Below, piece after piece: positions 46,668 through 58,592 of a stretch of 64,000 bases of DNA. Within the stretch, counting starts at the first letter, position 1; every line of letters begins with the position of its first letter. The translations under genes and the position numbers were made by a program. The notes under the pieces were generated by a model. It did not search any database, was not told where the DNA came from, and saw only the letters and a list, made by a program, of their open reading frames with translations. The DNA is from Pterois miles (Eukaryota > Chordata > Actinopteri > Perciformes > Scorpaenidae): the NCBI GenBank assembly GCA_947000775.1, contig CAMQGK010000239.1, positions 248,001-312,000 on the forward strand, given 5' to 3'.

Positions 46668-47460
46668 TTTCCACAGTGAGATGAAGCCTACTCATGTTTT
46701 AGACTCATATAACCTGTGACACCACTGATCAATGCAGATTTAATTCCACATGAATTAGTCTTCATAGTTGATTATTATAGCTGAAGTATGGGAGACACTG
46801 ACAGCAGACTAAGAGAAGGATCCACATTCCTGACTTGTTTCTGATCTCAGGACAGGACTCTTCCCGGAGAGTGGACGTGAACCGAACCACACCAAGCCAG
46901 CAGTATCACACAACCAGTCTGATGTGAGGAAGCTCCAGCACCACAGCAGTCTACTCAACACACTGAACTGCCTTCAGCTCCACACTTTACACACTGGACT
47001 GATCCCATGTTCACTTCAGTCAAAAAACACAAAAACTCAGCCATGTAACATGATCCTGTGTTCAGTCTCATACTGATGTTGGTTAACATGAATCTTCTTC
47101 AGTAGTAAATCAGTTGAAGGTTATATAAAACACCATTATTTATTTGTATTTTTGCAGAGACTCGGACTGAGTGTTGCTGTAGTTCAGCGGCTCCTTTACA
47201 ACAATGAAGAAATGCTGATTCCCGACCAGGTCAGATGGATGACGGACCACAAGACGGACAGAACGGCAGGAAGCGCCTGTGTTTTCGTGGACTAGCTAAG
47301 TAAGCTGCACATTAAAGGAACATTTTGTCATTTTGGGAAATATGCATATTGATTTTCTAGCCAACAGTTAAACAAGAAGATTGTCACCACTGTAAATATG
47401 TAGCTGCAGCCAGCTTCGGTAGTGTCAAAGATGAAGGCTACACATGTTTTCCAGACTATA
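46668..47460 (+). repeat. Tandem array block C (one unit)
   Basis: Exon B near 46850-47030, exon A at 47155-47297 (donor altered to CTAGCTAAGTAAG), then the MITE segment to ~47455, where normal unit sequence stops and the purine-rich tract begins. Confidence 0.9.
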
Positions 47461-50400
47461 TGTGTGATGCTTTATATTGTATAAGAGGAGCAGATAAGAG
47501 AAGGTCCATCTGATTTTTTTGGAAGGCTCTTCCCGGAGAGTGGACGTGAACCGAACAAAAGCCAGCAGCACACACACAGTCTGGTGGGAGCAGCAAAGAG
47601 TCCACTAAACAGATGCCTTAGCCCACCAACATGTGTTAAAATAAATAAACTGCTAAGGAGTTTGTAGTATATGAGTTATATAAGCGGAGGTGTTAGCGGC
47701 TCCTTTACAAAAAAGTGTGTAAAGGAGGGGGAAAGGGAGGGAGGCGGTTGTGGATAGTATATGAAAAGAAAGTGAGAATAAGGATAGAGGATGGAAAGAG
47801 TGGGAGCAGAAGCAACAAGAGAAGGCCAGATTTAAGGCTCGAGGTGGTAAGAGGGCGTTTGGGAGCAGGGAAGAGTGAGGGCTCACAAAAAAGCAGCCCG
47901 AAGGTAGATGGATGACGGCAAAGCGGAGAGGCAGGAACGCCTGTGTTTTGTGGAGGTAATAAGCTGCTAAAGGGGAGAAAGTGGAAAAAATTGAGAAGAT
48001 AAGGAAGCGAGGGAGAAATTTAATAGGAAAGGTAAGATTAGAAAAAAGCGAGAGGAGGTAAGAGGCAAAGGGTAAAAAAAGAGGAGCGAGGAGAGGGGGG
48101 AAAAGGAGGGGGGGATAAAAAGAGGGGACAAGGTGGACAAATAGGGGGGGAAGACAAGACTGAGAGAGGAATAGGTAAGGGGCGTGGATGAGGGAGGATG
48201 AGTAGGGGAAAAAAAAAGAGAGAGAAGAGGGGGCCCCCAAGGGGGGGTCAGGGAGGGGGGGGGTGGTCGGGGTGGTTATTGGTGGTTCAGGCCTCCCTAG
48301 GCCGTGCTTCCAATAGTAGGCCCCGAGGGCGAAAGCAAGGAGGCGTTCACAGTAAGTGGCCCAGGGGGAGGTGGGGGTGGAGGGGGAAGAGGGCGAGAGT
48401 TTAGGCGTGGAAGGTAGATACTGGGGGGTGGGAGAAATATAGAGTGGGGAAAGAAATAAGGGGGAGATAGGCTAGGGCCCGGGGGAGATGGAGGCTGGGA
48501 TCCGGTGGCGGTCGCGAGTTGAGGGGCCTGTGAAGTAAATTGGCGGCGCCCCTCCACAGGTGAGGGGTGAGGGTGTGCGGGGCGCTGCCTTCTCCAGGGA
48601 AGAGGGGGGTTGGTAGCGTAAGCAATGGAAGGAGATAGGAAGGAGGAGAGGGAAGGGTGTTATGGGGTATCCCATATAGGTGTTACACGTAGAAGGGGAG
48701 AGAGCAGCGAGCCCTTTGATTTGGTTGGTGGGGGTGGTAGAGGAGAGGCTGACGTGGTCTAAGGTGAGCTCCTAGCCGATATGGGGCCCGGTCCGACGTT
48801 TAGGGAGATGACGAGATGGAATACCTCCGCTGGGGAGGGCTGAAAGTGTCCGGTTTCATGGTAGGGAGATGTGGGGAAGGGGGGGCGAGAGGGAGGGGTG
48901 AGGGCCTTCCCCCTCCTGGAGGCTGAGGGTGGGAGAGGGGGGTGGGGTGGAGGGGAGGAGGGAGGAAGTTACCGGCCGGTTTGCCCCTGGGGGGGTTGCT
49001 GGGCTAGGGGGGAGAGTTTATTGCAGGGGGTAGGAAGAGTGAAGTTAAAGAGTGAAGAAGGCCCTGGCGAGGGGGGTTTGGTGTGGTTTAATTGTAATAA
49101 ATGGTGTGCCCCCAGCAGTGTTACCGCGCCGCGGTAAATCGGTGGGTGTGCGGGAAGGAAGGCGAAGGATGGAGCTTGTTTCCAGCAGCCGCTGGGACCA
49201 CAGCCCAATAGAATAGAGGCGTCCACCTCCCCACATGGCGCTTGAGAAGAAGTGGGAGAGGTGAAAATGAAGGCGGGAAAACCGATGGTGAAGGGGACAA
49301 AGGGGGGGGTGGGGGAGGAATTCAAGAAAGGAGGTGGTTGTGTGGGTGGGATGATGGTATGGAGGTGGGGGAACACGGGGTTATTTTGAAAAAATGAAGA
49401 AGGGGGGTGGAAAAATCTAGAAGCGTGGGAAAAAAAATAATATGGGTTAAGGTGGAAGAGGAGGGGAAGTATTGAGGGTTAAAAACGAGGGGAGGAGAAG
49501 TGGAGATCCGGCGGGAGAAGGGTCTCGGCAGTGAGAGGGGGTTTGTGGAAAGATTACTCGGTGGGGAGGAGGGAAGTAGCCGGAAACCTGGGGGGAAGGT
49601 GGGGGTGTGGTGGAGGTGGCAGACTTGAGCTCCTTCCGGGTTAATCCTAAGGGTTCCCCCGTGTGAGGTAATCTTTTATATCTGCCATGTGAGGAGTAGT
49701 GTAGCGTAAGGGAAGATGTAGATTGCTAGTCCCAAATTAGGAAAAGAGTTAAAAGTTTCCTTCTTTGGGCTGCCTGGAAGAATATATCTCCCCTCTGTGG
49801 GGTGTTTAGGTGAAGTCTGGTGCGACCAGCGATGGGCGCGGACGGGAGGGCGGTGAAGGGGCCGGAGGTGGATGGGAAGAAGAACGAGGGCTGGAAGTAG
49901 TGGCTTAGTAGGGAAGTGAGGGTTGTGCTGAAGTGTAAGCCGCACTGCAAAGGAAGGGGGAGTTATAGCGTCCCCTGAGAGCGCTCTGGCTTGGCTAGTG
50001 TGGGGAGGAGGATGAAGCAGGAAGCGGCGGTGGCGGGCGACCGGAGCCGGCAGCGTGGGAGACGCTGACAGGCGTGGCAGCGGGAATAGACGGAGATGAG
50101 ACGGACAGGAAGGTGTCGAAACGCCCCATAGGCTTGTAACTGGTGCCAGCTGACCCACTGTTCTCCAAGTGGGATTTTTGTGAGGTATTTGGTTTTTTGG
50201 GTTCCGTGGTGGTAGGAATTCTATGGAATTATGTAACAGTATATAACAGGACGTTTTAAAAGTTCCAGTAAGAATAAGAGCAAATAAAAAGAAAAAAGGA
50301 TGATTAAGTTTGGTGAGATATAAAGAGGATAGACGCAAGGTGGACAAATAGGGGGACAGAAAAGACTAGAAAAATAGTAGGGCTGGAAATAGGAATATAT

Positions 50401-50520
50401 CTGAAATGAGAGGGAGGTTAGTAATATCAAAATAAAACAGGAAATGGACAATAATGATATGAAACACGAGAGAGAGACAAAACAAATATATAACTTGAGA
50501 CAGGATGATGTCGTCACACA
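47461..50520. other. 3-kb purine-rich, array-interrupting tract (likely noisy sequence)
   Basis: The plus strand is overwhelmingly G/A with many G runs. It begins inside an array unit and ends inside another (CCACTGTAAATATGTAGCTG at 50521). Scrambled array words survive in order: CTCTTCCCGGAGAGTGGACG (47527), TTAGCGGCTCCTTTACAA (47693), GTAGATGGATGACGG (47902), AACGCCTGTGTTTTGTGGAG (47936), TAATAAGCTGCTAAAGG (47957). Long minus frames (47653-48240, 49676-50347) are Pro/Ser/Leu-rich by composition and are not credible genes. Either a degenerate purine-rich satellite or an assembly artefact. Confidence 0.7.
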
Positions 50521-53500
50521 CCACTGTAAATATGTAGCTGCAGCCAGCTTCAGTAGTGTCAAAGATGAAGCCTACACATGTTTTCCAGACTCATATAACC
50601 TGTGACACCACTGATCAATGCAGATTTAATTCGACATGAATTAGTCTTCATAGTTGATTATTTTATTTGAAGTCTGGGAGACACTGACAGCAGACTAAGA
50701 GAAGGATCCACATTGCTGACTTGTTTCTGATCTCACAGGACAGGACTCTTCCCAGATAGTGGACGACAACCGAACCACAGCAAGCCAGCAGCATCACACA
50801 ACCAGTCTGATGTGAGGAAGCTCCAGCACCACAGCAGTCCACTCAACACACTGAACCGCCTTCAGCTCCCCACTTTACACACTGGTCTGATCTCATGTTT
50901 ATATTAGTCAAAAAAACAAAATCTCAGCCATGTAACATGATCCTGTGTTCAGTCTCATACTGATGTTGGTTAACATGAATCTTCTAAAGTAGTAAATCAG
51001 TTGAAGGTTATATAAAACACCATTATTTATTTGTATTTTTACAGAGACTCAGACTGAGTGTTGCTGTAGTTCAGCGGCTCCTTTTACAGCAATGAAGAAA
51101 TGCTGATTCCCGACCAGGTCAGATGGATGACGGACCACAAGACGGACAGAACTGACGGAAACGCCTGTGTTTTCGTGGACTAGGTAAGTAAGCTGCACTC
51201 TAAAGGAACATTTTGTCATTTTGGGAAATATGCATATATATTTCCTAGCCAACAGTTGGATAAGAAGATATTCACCACTGTAAATATGTAGCTGCAGCCA
51301 GTTTCAGTAGTGTCAAAGATGAAGCCTACACATGTTTTCCAGACTCATATAACCTGTGACACCACTGATCAATGCAGATTTATTTCAACATGAATTAGTC
51401 TTCATAGTTGATTATTTTATTTGAAGTCTGGGAGACACTGACAGCAGACTAAGAGAAGGATCCAGATTCCTGACTTGTTTCTGATCTCACAGGACAGGAC
51501 TCTTCCCGGAGAGTGGACGTGAACCGAACCACACCAAGCCAGCAGCATCACACAACCAGTCTGATGTGAGGAAGCTCCAGCACCACAGCAGTCCACTCAA
51601 CACACTGAACCGCCTTCAGCTCTACACTTTACACACTGAACTGATGTCATGTTTATATTACTCAAAATAACAAAAACTCAGCCATGTAACATGATCCTGT
51701 GTTCAGTCTCATACTGATGTTGGTTAACATGAATCTTCTTCAGTAGTAAATCAGTTGAAGGTTATATAAAACACCATTATTTATTTGTATTTTTACAGAG
51801 ACTCAGACTGAGTGTTGCTGTAGTTCAGCGGCTCCTTTTACAGCAATGAAGAAATGCTGATTCCCGACCAGGTCAGATGGATGACGGACCACAAGACGGA
51901 CAGAACTGACGGAAACGCCTGTGTTTTCGTGGACTAGGTAAGTAAGCTGCACTCTAAAGGAACATTTTGTCATTTTGGGAAATATGCATATATATTTCCT
52001 AGCCAACAGTTGGATAAGAAGATATTCACCACTGTAAATATGTAGCTGCAGCCAGTTTCAGTAGTGTCAAAGATGAAGCCTACACATGTTTTCCAGACTC
52101 ATATAACCTGTGACACCACTGATCAATGCAGATTTATTTCAACATGAATTAGTCTTCATAGTTGATTATTTTATTTGAAGTCTGGGAGACACTGACAGCA
52201 GACTAAGAGAAGGATCCAGATTCCTGACTTGTTTCTGATCTCACAGGACAGGAATGTTCCCGGAGAGTGGACGTGAACCGAACCACACCAAGCCAGCAGC
52301 ATCACACAACCAGTCTGATGTGAGGAAGCTCCAGCACCACAGCAGTCCACTCAACACACTGAACCGCCTTCAGCTCCACACTTTACACACTGAACTGATC
52401 TCATGTTTATATCAGTCAACAAAACAAAAACTAAGCCATGTAACATGATCCTTTGTTCAGTCTCATATTTATGTTGGTTAACATGAATCTTCTTCAGTCA
52501 TAAATCAGTTGAAGCTTATATAAAACACCATTGTTCATTTGCATTTTTACAGAGACTCAGACTGAGTGTTGCTGTAGTTCAGCGGCTCCTTTACACCTTT
52601 ACAACAATGAAGAAATGCTGATTCCCGACCAGGTCAGATGGATGACGGACCACAAGACGGACAGAACGGAAGGAAACGCCTGTGTTTTCGTGGACTAGGT
52701 AAGTAAGCTGCACATTAAAGGAACATTTTGTTATTTTGGGAAATATGCATATTGATTTTCTAGCCAACAGTTAAACAAGAAGATTGTCACCACTGTAAAT
52801 ATGTAGCTGCAGCCAGTTTCAGTAGTGTCAAAGATGAAGCCTACACATGTTTTCCAGACTCATATAACCTGTGACACCACTGATCAATGCAGATTTAATT
52901 CCACATGAATTAGTCTTCGTAGTTGATTATTATAGCTGAATCTCTGGGAGGCACTGACAGCAGACTAAGAGAAGGATCCACATTCCTGACTTGTTTCTGA
53001 TCTCACAGGACAGGACTCTTCCCGGAGAGTGGACGTGAACCGAACCACACCAAGCCAGCAGCATCACACAACCAGTCTGATGTGAGGAAGCTCCAGCACC
53101 ACAGCAGTCCACTCAACACACTGAACCGCCTTCAGCTCCACACTTTACACACTGAACTGATGTCATGTTTATATTAGTCAAAATAACAAAAACTCAGCCA
53201 TGTAACATGATCCTGTGTTCAGTCTCATACTGATGTTGGTTAACATGAATCTTCTTCAGTAGTAAATCAGTTGAAGGTTATATAAAACACCATTATTTAT
53301 TTGTATTTTTACAGAGACTCAGACTGAGTGTTGCTGTAGTTCAGCGGCTCCTTTACAACAATGAAGAAATGCTGATTCCCGACCAGGTCAGATGGATGAC
53401 GGACCACAAGACGGACAGAACGGCAGGAAACGCCTGTGTTTTCGTGGACTAGTTAAGTTAGCTGCACATTAAAGAAACATTTTGTCATTTTGGGAAATAT

Positions 53501-56289
53501 GCATATTGATTTTCTAGCCAACAGTTAGACAAGAAGATTGTCACCACTGTAAATATGTAGCTGCAGCCAGTTTCAGTAGTGTCAAAGATGAAGCCTACAC
53601 ATGTTTTCCAGACTCATATAACCTGTGACACCACTGATCAATGCAGATTTATTTCAACATGAATTAGTCTTCATAGTTGATTATTTTATTTGAAGTCTGG
53701 GAGACACTGACAGCAGACCAAGAGAAGGATCCACATTCCTGACTTGTTTCTGATCTCACAGGACAGGACTCTTCCCGGAGAGTGGACCTGAACCGAACCA
53801 CACCAAGCCAGCAGCATCACACAACCAGTCTGATGTGAGGAAGCTCCAGCACCACAGCAGTCCACTCAACACACTGAACCGCCTTCAGCTCCACACTTTA
53901 CACACTGGACTGATCTCATGTTTATATTAGTCAAAATAACAAAAACTCAGCCATGTAACATGATCCTGTGTTCAGTCTCATACTGATGTTGGTTAACATG
54001 AATCTTCTTCAGTAGTAAATCAGTTGAAGGTTATATAAAACACCATTATTTATTTGTATTTTTGCAGAGACTCGGACTGAGTGTTGCTGTAGTCCAGTGG
54101 CTCCTTTACAACAATGAAGAAATGCTGATTCCCGACCAGGTCAGATGGATGACGGACCACAAGACGGACAGAACGGACGGAAACTCCTGTGTTTTTGTGG
54201 ACTAGGCAGTAAGCTGCACTCTAAAGGAACATTTTGTCATTTTGGGAAATATGCATATTGATTTTCTAGCCAACAGTTAGACAAGAAGATTGTCACCACT
54301 GTAAATATGTAGCTGCAGCCAGTTTCAGTAGTGTCAAAGATGAAACCTACACATGTTTTCCAGACTCATATAACCTGTGACACCACTGATCAATGCAGAT
54401 TTAATTCCACAGGAATTAGTCTTCGTAGTTGATTATTATAGCTGAAGTCTGGGAGAAACTGACAGCAGACCAAGAGAAGGATCCAGATTCCTGACTTGTT
54501 TCTGATCTCACAGGACAGGACTCTTCCCGGAGATTGGACGTGAACCGAACCACACCAAGCCAGCAGCATCACACAACCAGTCTGATGTGAGGAAGCTCCA
54601 GCACCACAGCAGTCCACTCAACACACTGAACCGCCTTCAGCTCCACACTTTACACACTGAACTGATCTCATGTTTATATCAATCAACAAAACAAAAACTC
54701 AGCCATGTAACATGATCCTGTGTTCAGTCTCATATTTATGTTGGTTAACATGAATCTTCTTCAGTCATAAATCAGTTGAAGGTTATATAAAACACCATTG
54801 TTCATTTGCATTTTTACAGAGACTCAGACTGAGTGTTGCTGTAGTTCAGCGGCTCCTTTACACCTTTACAACAATGAAGAAATGCTGATTCCCGACCAGG
54901 TCAGATGGATGACGGACCACAAGACGGACAGAACGGCAAGAAACGCCTGTGTTTTCGTGGACTAGTTAAGTAAGCTGCACATTAAAGGAACATTTTGTCA
55001 TTTTGGGAAATATGCATATTGATTTTCTAGCCAACAGTTAAACAAGAAGATTGTCACCACTGTAAATATGTAGCTGCAGCCAGCTCCAGTAGTGTCAAAG
55101 ATGAAGCCTACACATGTTTTCCAGACTCATATAACCTGTGACACCACTGATCAATGCAGATTTGTTTCGACATGAATTAGTCTTCGTAGTTGATTATTAT
55201 AGCTGAAGTCTGGGAGAAACTGACAGCAGACCAAGAGAAGGATCCACATTCCTGACTTGTTTCTGATCTCACAGGACAGGACTCTTCCCGGAGAGTGGAC
55301 GACAACCGAACCACACCAAGCCAGCAGCATCACACAACCAGTCTGATGTGAGGAAGCTCCAGCACCACAGCAGTCCACTCAACACACTGAACCGCCTTCA
55401 GCTCCACACTTTACAACTGGTCTGATCTCATGTTTATATTAGTCAAAAAAACAAAATCTAGCCATGTAACATGATCCTGTGTTAGTCTCATACTGATGTT
55501 GGTTAACATGAATCTTCTTAATAGTAAAACAGTTGAAGGTTGTATAAAACGCCATTATTATTTGTATTTTTACAGAGACTAGACTGAGTGTTGCTGTAGT
55601 TCAGTGGCTCCTTTACAACAATGAAGATATGCTGATTCCCGACCAGGTAGATGGATGACGGACCACAAGACGGACAGAACGGCAGGAAACGCCTGTGTTT
55701 ACGTGGCCGACGTAAGTAAGCTGCACTCTAAAGGAACATTTTGTCATTTTGGGAAATATGCATATTGATTTTTAGCAAAGTTAGACAAGAAGATTGTTAC
55801 CACTGTAAATATGTAGCTGCAGCCAGCTTAGTAGTGTCAAAGATGAAGCCTACACATGTTTTCCAGACTCATATAACCTGTGACACCACTGATCAATGCA
55901 GATTTATTTATACAGGACAGGACTCTTCCCGGAGAGTGGACGACAACCGAACCACACCAAGCCAGCAGCATCACACAACAGTCTGATGTGAGGAAGCTCC
56001 AGCACCACTGCAGTCTACTCAACACACTGAACTGCCTTCAGCTCCACACTTTACACACTGGACTGATCTCATGTTTATATCAGTCAACAAAACAAAAACT
56101 AGCCATGTAACATGATCCTGTGTTAGTCTCATACTGATGTTGGTTAACATGAATCTTCTTAGTCATAAATCAACTGAAGGTTATATAAAACACCATTATT
56201 TATTTGTATTTTTGCAGAGACTCGGACTGAGTGTTGCTGTAGTTCAGTGGCTCCTTTACAACAATGAAGAAATGCTGATTCCCGACCAG
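50521..56289 (+). repeat. Tandem array block D, eight exon-A copies
   Basis: Exon A begins near 51044, 51798, 52551, 53313, 54065, 54820, 55574 and 56215 (the last truncated by the Gypsy element). Spacing is 752-762 bp except 641 for the last interval, where the sequence before exon B is shortened. The units at 51044 and 51798 are essentially identical over several hundred bases, pointing to recent duplication. The 55574 copy ends TACGTGGCCGAC|GTAAGTAAG (open); the others end in TAG at the donor. Copies 52551 and 54820 carry the 8-bp insertion in exon A. Confidence 0.95.
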
Positions 56290-56517
56290 AGAGGGCAGAC
56301 CACCCGACTCCGTCCTGCCTGGCAACCAGCACCTCCTTCCGCTTCTGAGCCTCCTCTGCCTCCCCCTGCTGTGTCGGAGGAGCCGATGCAGCTGGGACGC
56401 ACCAAGCTGACTGCAGAGGAACGACAGCGCAGACTACTGGAAGGGAGGTGTATCTACTGTGGCCAGCTGGGACACTTCCTCGCCCACTGTCCATTAAAAG
56501 GCAGGGCTCACCAGTAA
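56290..56517 (+). pseudogene. Gypsy 1 gag C-terminus (CCHC knuckle)
   Basis: Pro-rich segment, then EERQRRLLEGRCIYCGQLGH...C, a C-x2-C-x4-H-x4-C zinc knuckle for nucleic-acid binding. It ends at TAA (56515-56517) just after the knuckle, as gag of this group does. The upstream capsid region is missing. Confidence 0.85.
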
Positions 56518-56888
56518 AGGAGAGGGTACTGGTGAGTCAGACCTCTTTTCCCCTCTCATCCCCTTGTCCACTAACTGTTATCTCCATTCAGTCTCTTTCC
56601 CAGTCATTGGAACACCCGGCGTTGGTGGATTCTGGCGCTGACGCCAACTTTATGGACAGCGGGCTGGTGAAAGCGCTAGGTCTCCGGAGATATCCGCTTC
56701 CTGAGCCACTGGAGGCGAACACTCTCGATGGTCGCCTCCTCTGTAAGATAACTCAGCGTACCCAACCGGTCAGCATCCTCATTAACGGTAACCACTCTGA
56801 GACTTTACAGTTTCACATTTTTGACTCTCCCCTTCATTCCATTATTTTGGGTTTGCCCTGGCTTATGCAACATAACCCCACGCATTGA
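56470..56888 (+). pseudogene. Gypsy 1 aspartic protease
   Basis: In the -1 frame relative to gag: ALVDSGADANFMD holds the catalytic DSGA. LDGRLLCKITQRTQPV and IILGLPWLMQHNP follow, typical of retropepsins in fish Gypsy elements. The frame ends prematurely at 56886 by a small indel in the CATAACCCCA run. Confidence 0.85.
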
Positions 56889-56908
56889 CTGGGTTACCGG
56901 GCGGGTAG

Positions 56909-58592
56909 TTGAGTGGGGGGGGTCGTGTGCTAATTCCTGCCTCTCTGAGTTGTCTGTTTCCACGGTGGAGAGCTAAGCCGGGAGTGTTGATTGGAACTGC
57001 TGAAGCTGCCGGTCCGTCTGCCATCTGTTCGACCCCAGACCTATCCCGTGTTCCTACCTGCTACCACAACCTCAAGGAGGTATTTAGTAAGAGTCGGGCT
57101 ACAGCCCTCCCTCCCCACCGGGAGTATGACTGTGCTATTGACATTCTCCCTGGCTCTACGCTCCCCAAGGGGAGGCTGTACTCCCTGTCCGCTCCTGAGG
57201 AAGATGCTATGCGGGAGTATATTGATACCTCCCTCGCCGCAGGAATAATTAGGCCGTCTTCCTCTCCTGCCGGAGCGGGGTTTTTTTTTTGTCGACAAAA
57301 AGGATAAGACTACCTGTATTGACTATCGCGGGCTAAATGACATAACTATAAAGAACAGATACCCACTTCCACTCATCTCCTCCGCGTTCGAACAGTTAAA
57401 AGGGGCTAAGCTTTTCACTAAGCTTGATCTAAGGAACGCGTACCATTTGGTAAGAATTAAAGAAGGAGATGAGTGGAAGACCGCTTTCAACACACCCAGT
57501 GGCCACTATGAATATCTAGTGATGCCTTTTGGTCTTGCTAACGCCCCAGCGGTTTTTCAGTCATTAGTAAACGACGTTCTCCGCGACATGCTGAACCAGT
57601 ATGTTTTCGTCTATTTAGATGACATTCTTATTTTTTCTCCTGACTTACAAACACACATTCAGCATGTCCGCCATGTTCTCCAGCGCCTCCTCGACCACCA
57701 TCTGTTTATAAAACCCGATAAGTGTGAGTTTCATGTCGATACCGTTACCTTGTTAGGCTTTGTGGTCTCCCCGAACCATCTTCAGATGGACCCGGAGAAG
57801 GTAAGCGCGGTAGCTAATTGGCCTACTCCAACTAACAGAAAACTAGTTCAGCGCTTCCTTGGTTTCGCTAACTTCTACCGAAGATTTATCAGGAACTTTA
57901 GCTCCGTCGCTGCCCCTTTACATGCACTCACGTCTCCCCAGGTCAAGTTTGTTTGGACCCCTCTGGCTGATCAGGCTTTCCGCCGGCTTAAATCTTGTTT
58001 CACCTCTGCTCCCATTCTCACTCTTCCAGATCTGAGACGTCAGTTTGTGGTGGAGGTGGATGCTTCAGACACCGGGATCGGAGCCGTGTTATCTCAACGT
58101 TCTGAGGGGGATAACAAGCTCCATCCCTGCGCCTACCTGTCCCGCAAACTAAGCCCGGCTGAGCGTAATTATGATGTGGGTAATCGCGAGCTGCTAGCAG
58201 TTAAGTCGGCATTAGAGGAGTGGAGACACTGGCTAGAGGGAGCAGAGCAGCCTTTCTTGGTATGGACTGATCATAAAAACCTCGAATATATTCGCACTGC
58301 TAAGAGACTGAACTCCCGCCAAGCCAGATGGGCGTTATTCTTCACGCGTTTCAACTTTACACTGTCTTATCGCCCCGGTTCAAAGAATGTTAAGCCTGAT
58401 GCTCTGTCTCGCCTTTTTGACCCTGACCCGGCCCCTAAGGCTCCTGAACACATTGTGCCTCCCTCCTGCATAGTGGGACCTGTTACCTGGGGTATCGAGG
58501 GTAAAGTGAGGGAGGCTTTAAGGGGGTGTCTGTTCCTGAGGGCTGCCCACCTAATAGACTGTTTGTACCAGTTCCTCTTCGTGCTCAGGTGA
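56909..58592 (+). pseudogene. Gypsy 1 reverse transcriptase and RNase H
   Basis: RT palm motifs KLDLRNAYH and YVFVYLDDILIFS (YLDD catalytic pair). RNase H blocks VEVDASDTGIGAVLS, NRELLAVK and WTDHKNLEYI carry the expected Asp/Glu residues. Two breaks: a length change in the T run at 57281-57290 separates the N-terminal part from the RT, and one in the G run near 58522 ends the frame at 58592. Confidence 0.9.

Noticed and set aside
47653..48240. 195-codon minus-strand ORF, plus others at 48969-49376 and 49676-50347
   Set aside because: Composition-driven frames in a purine-rich tract; Ser/Pro/Leu/Phe-rich with no domains, and the sequence itself may be erroneous.
9257..56289. Regular ~753-bp repeats considered as a CRISPR-like or rDNA-type array
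   Set aside because: The whole unit repeats, with no short repeat/unique spacer pattern, no rRNA similarity, and a eukaryotic context.
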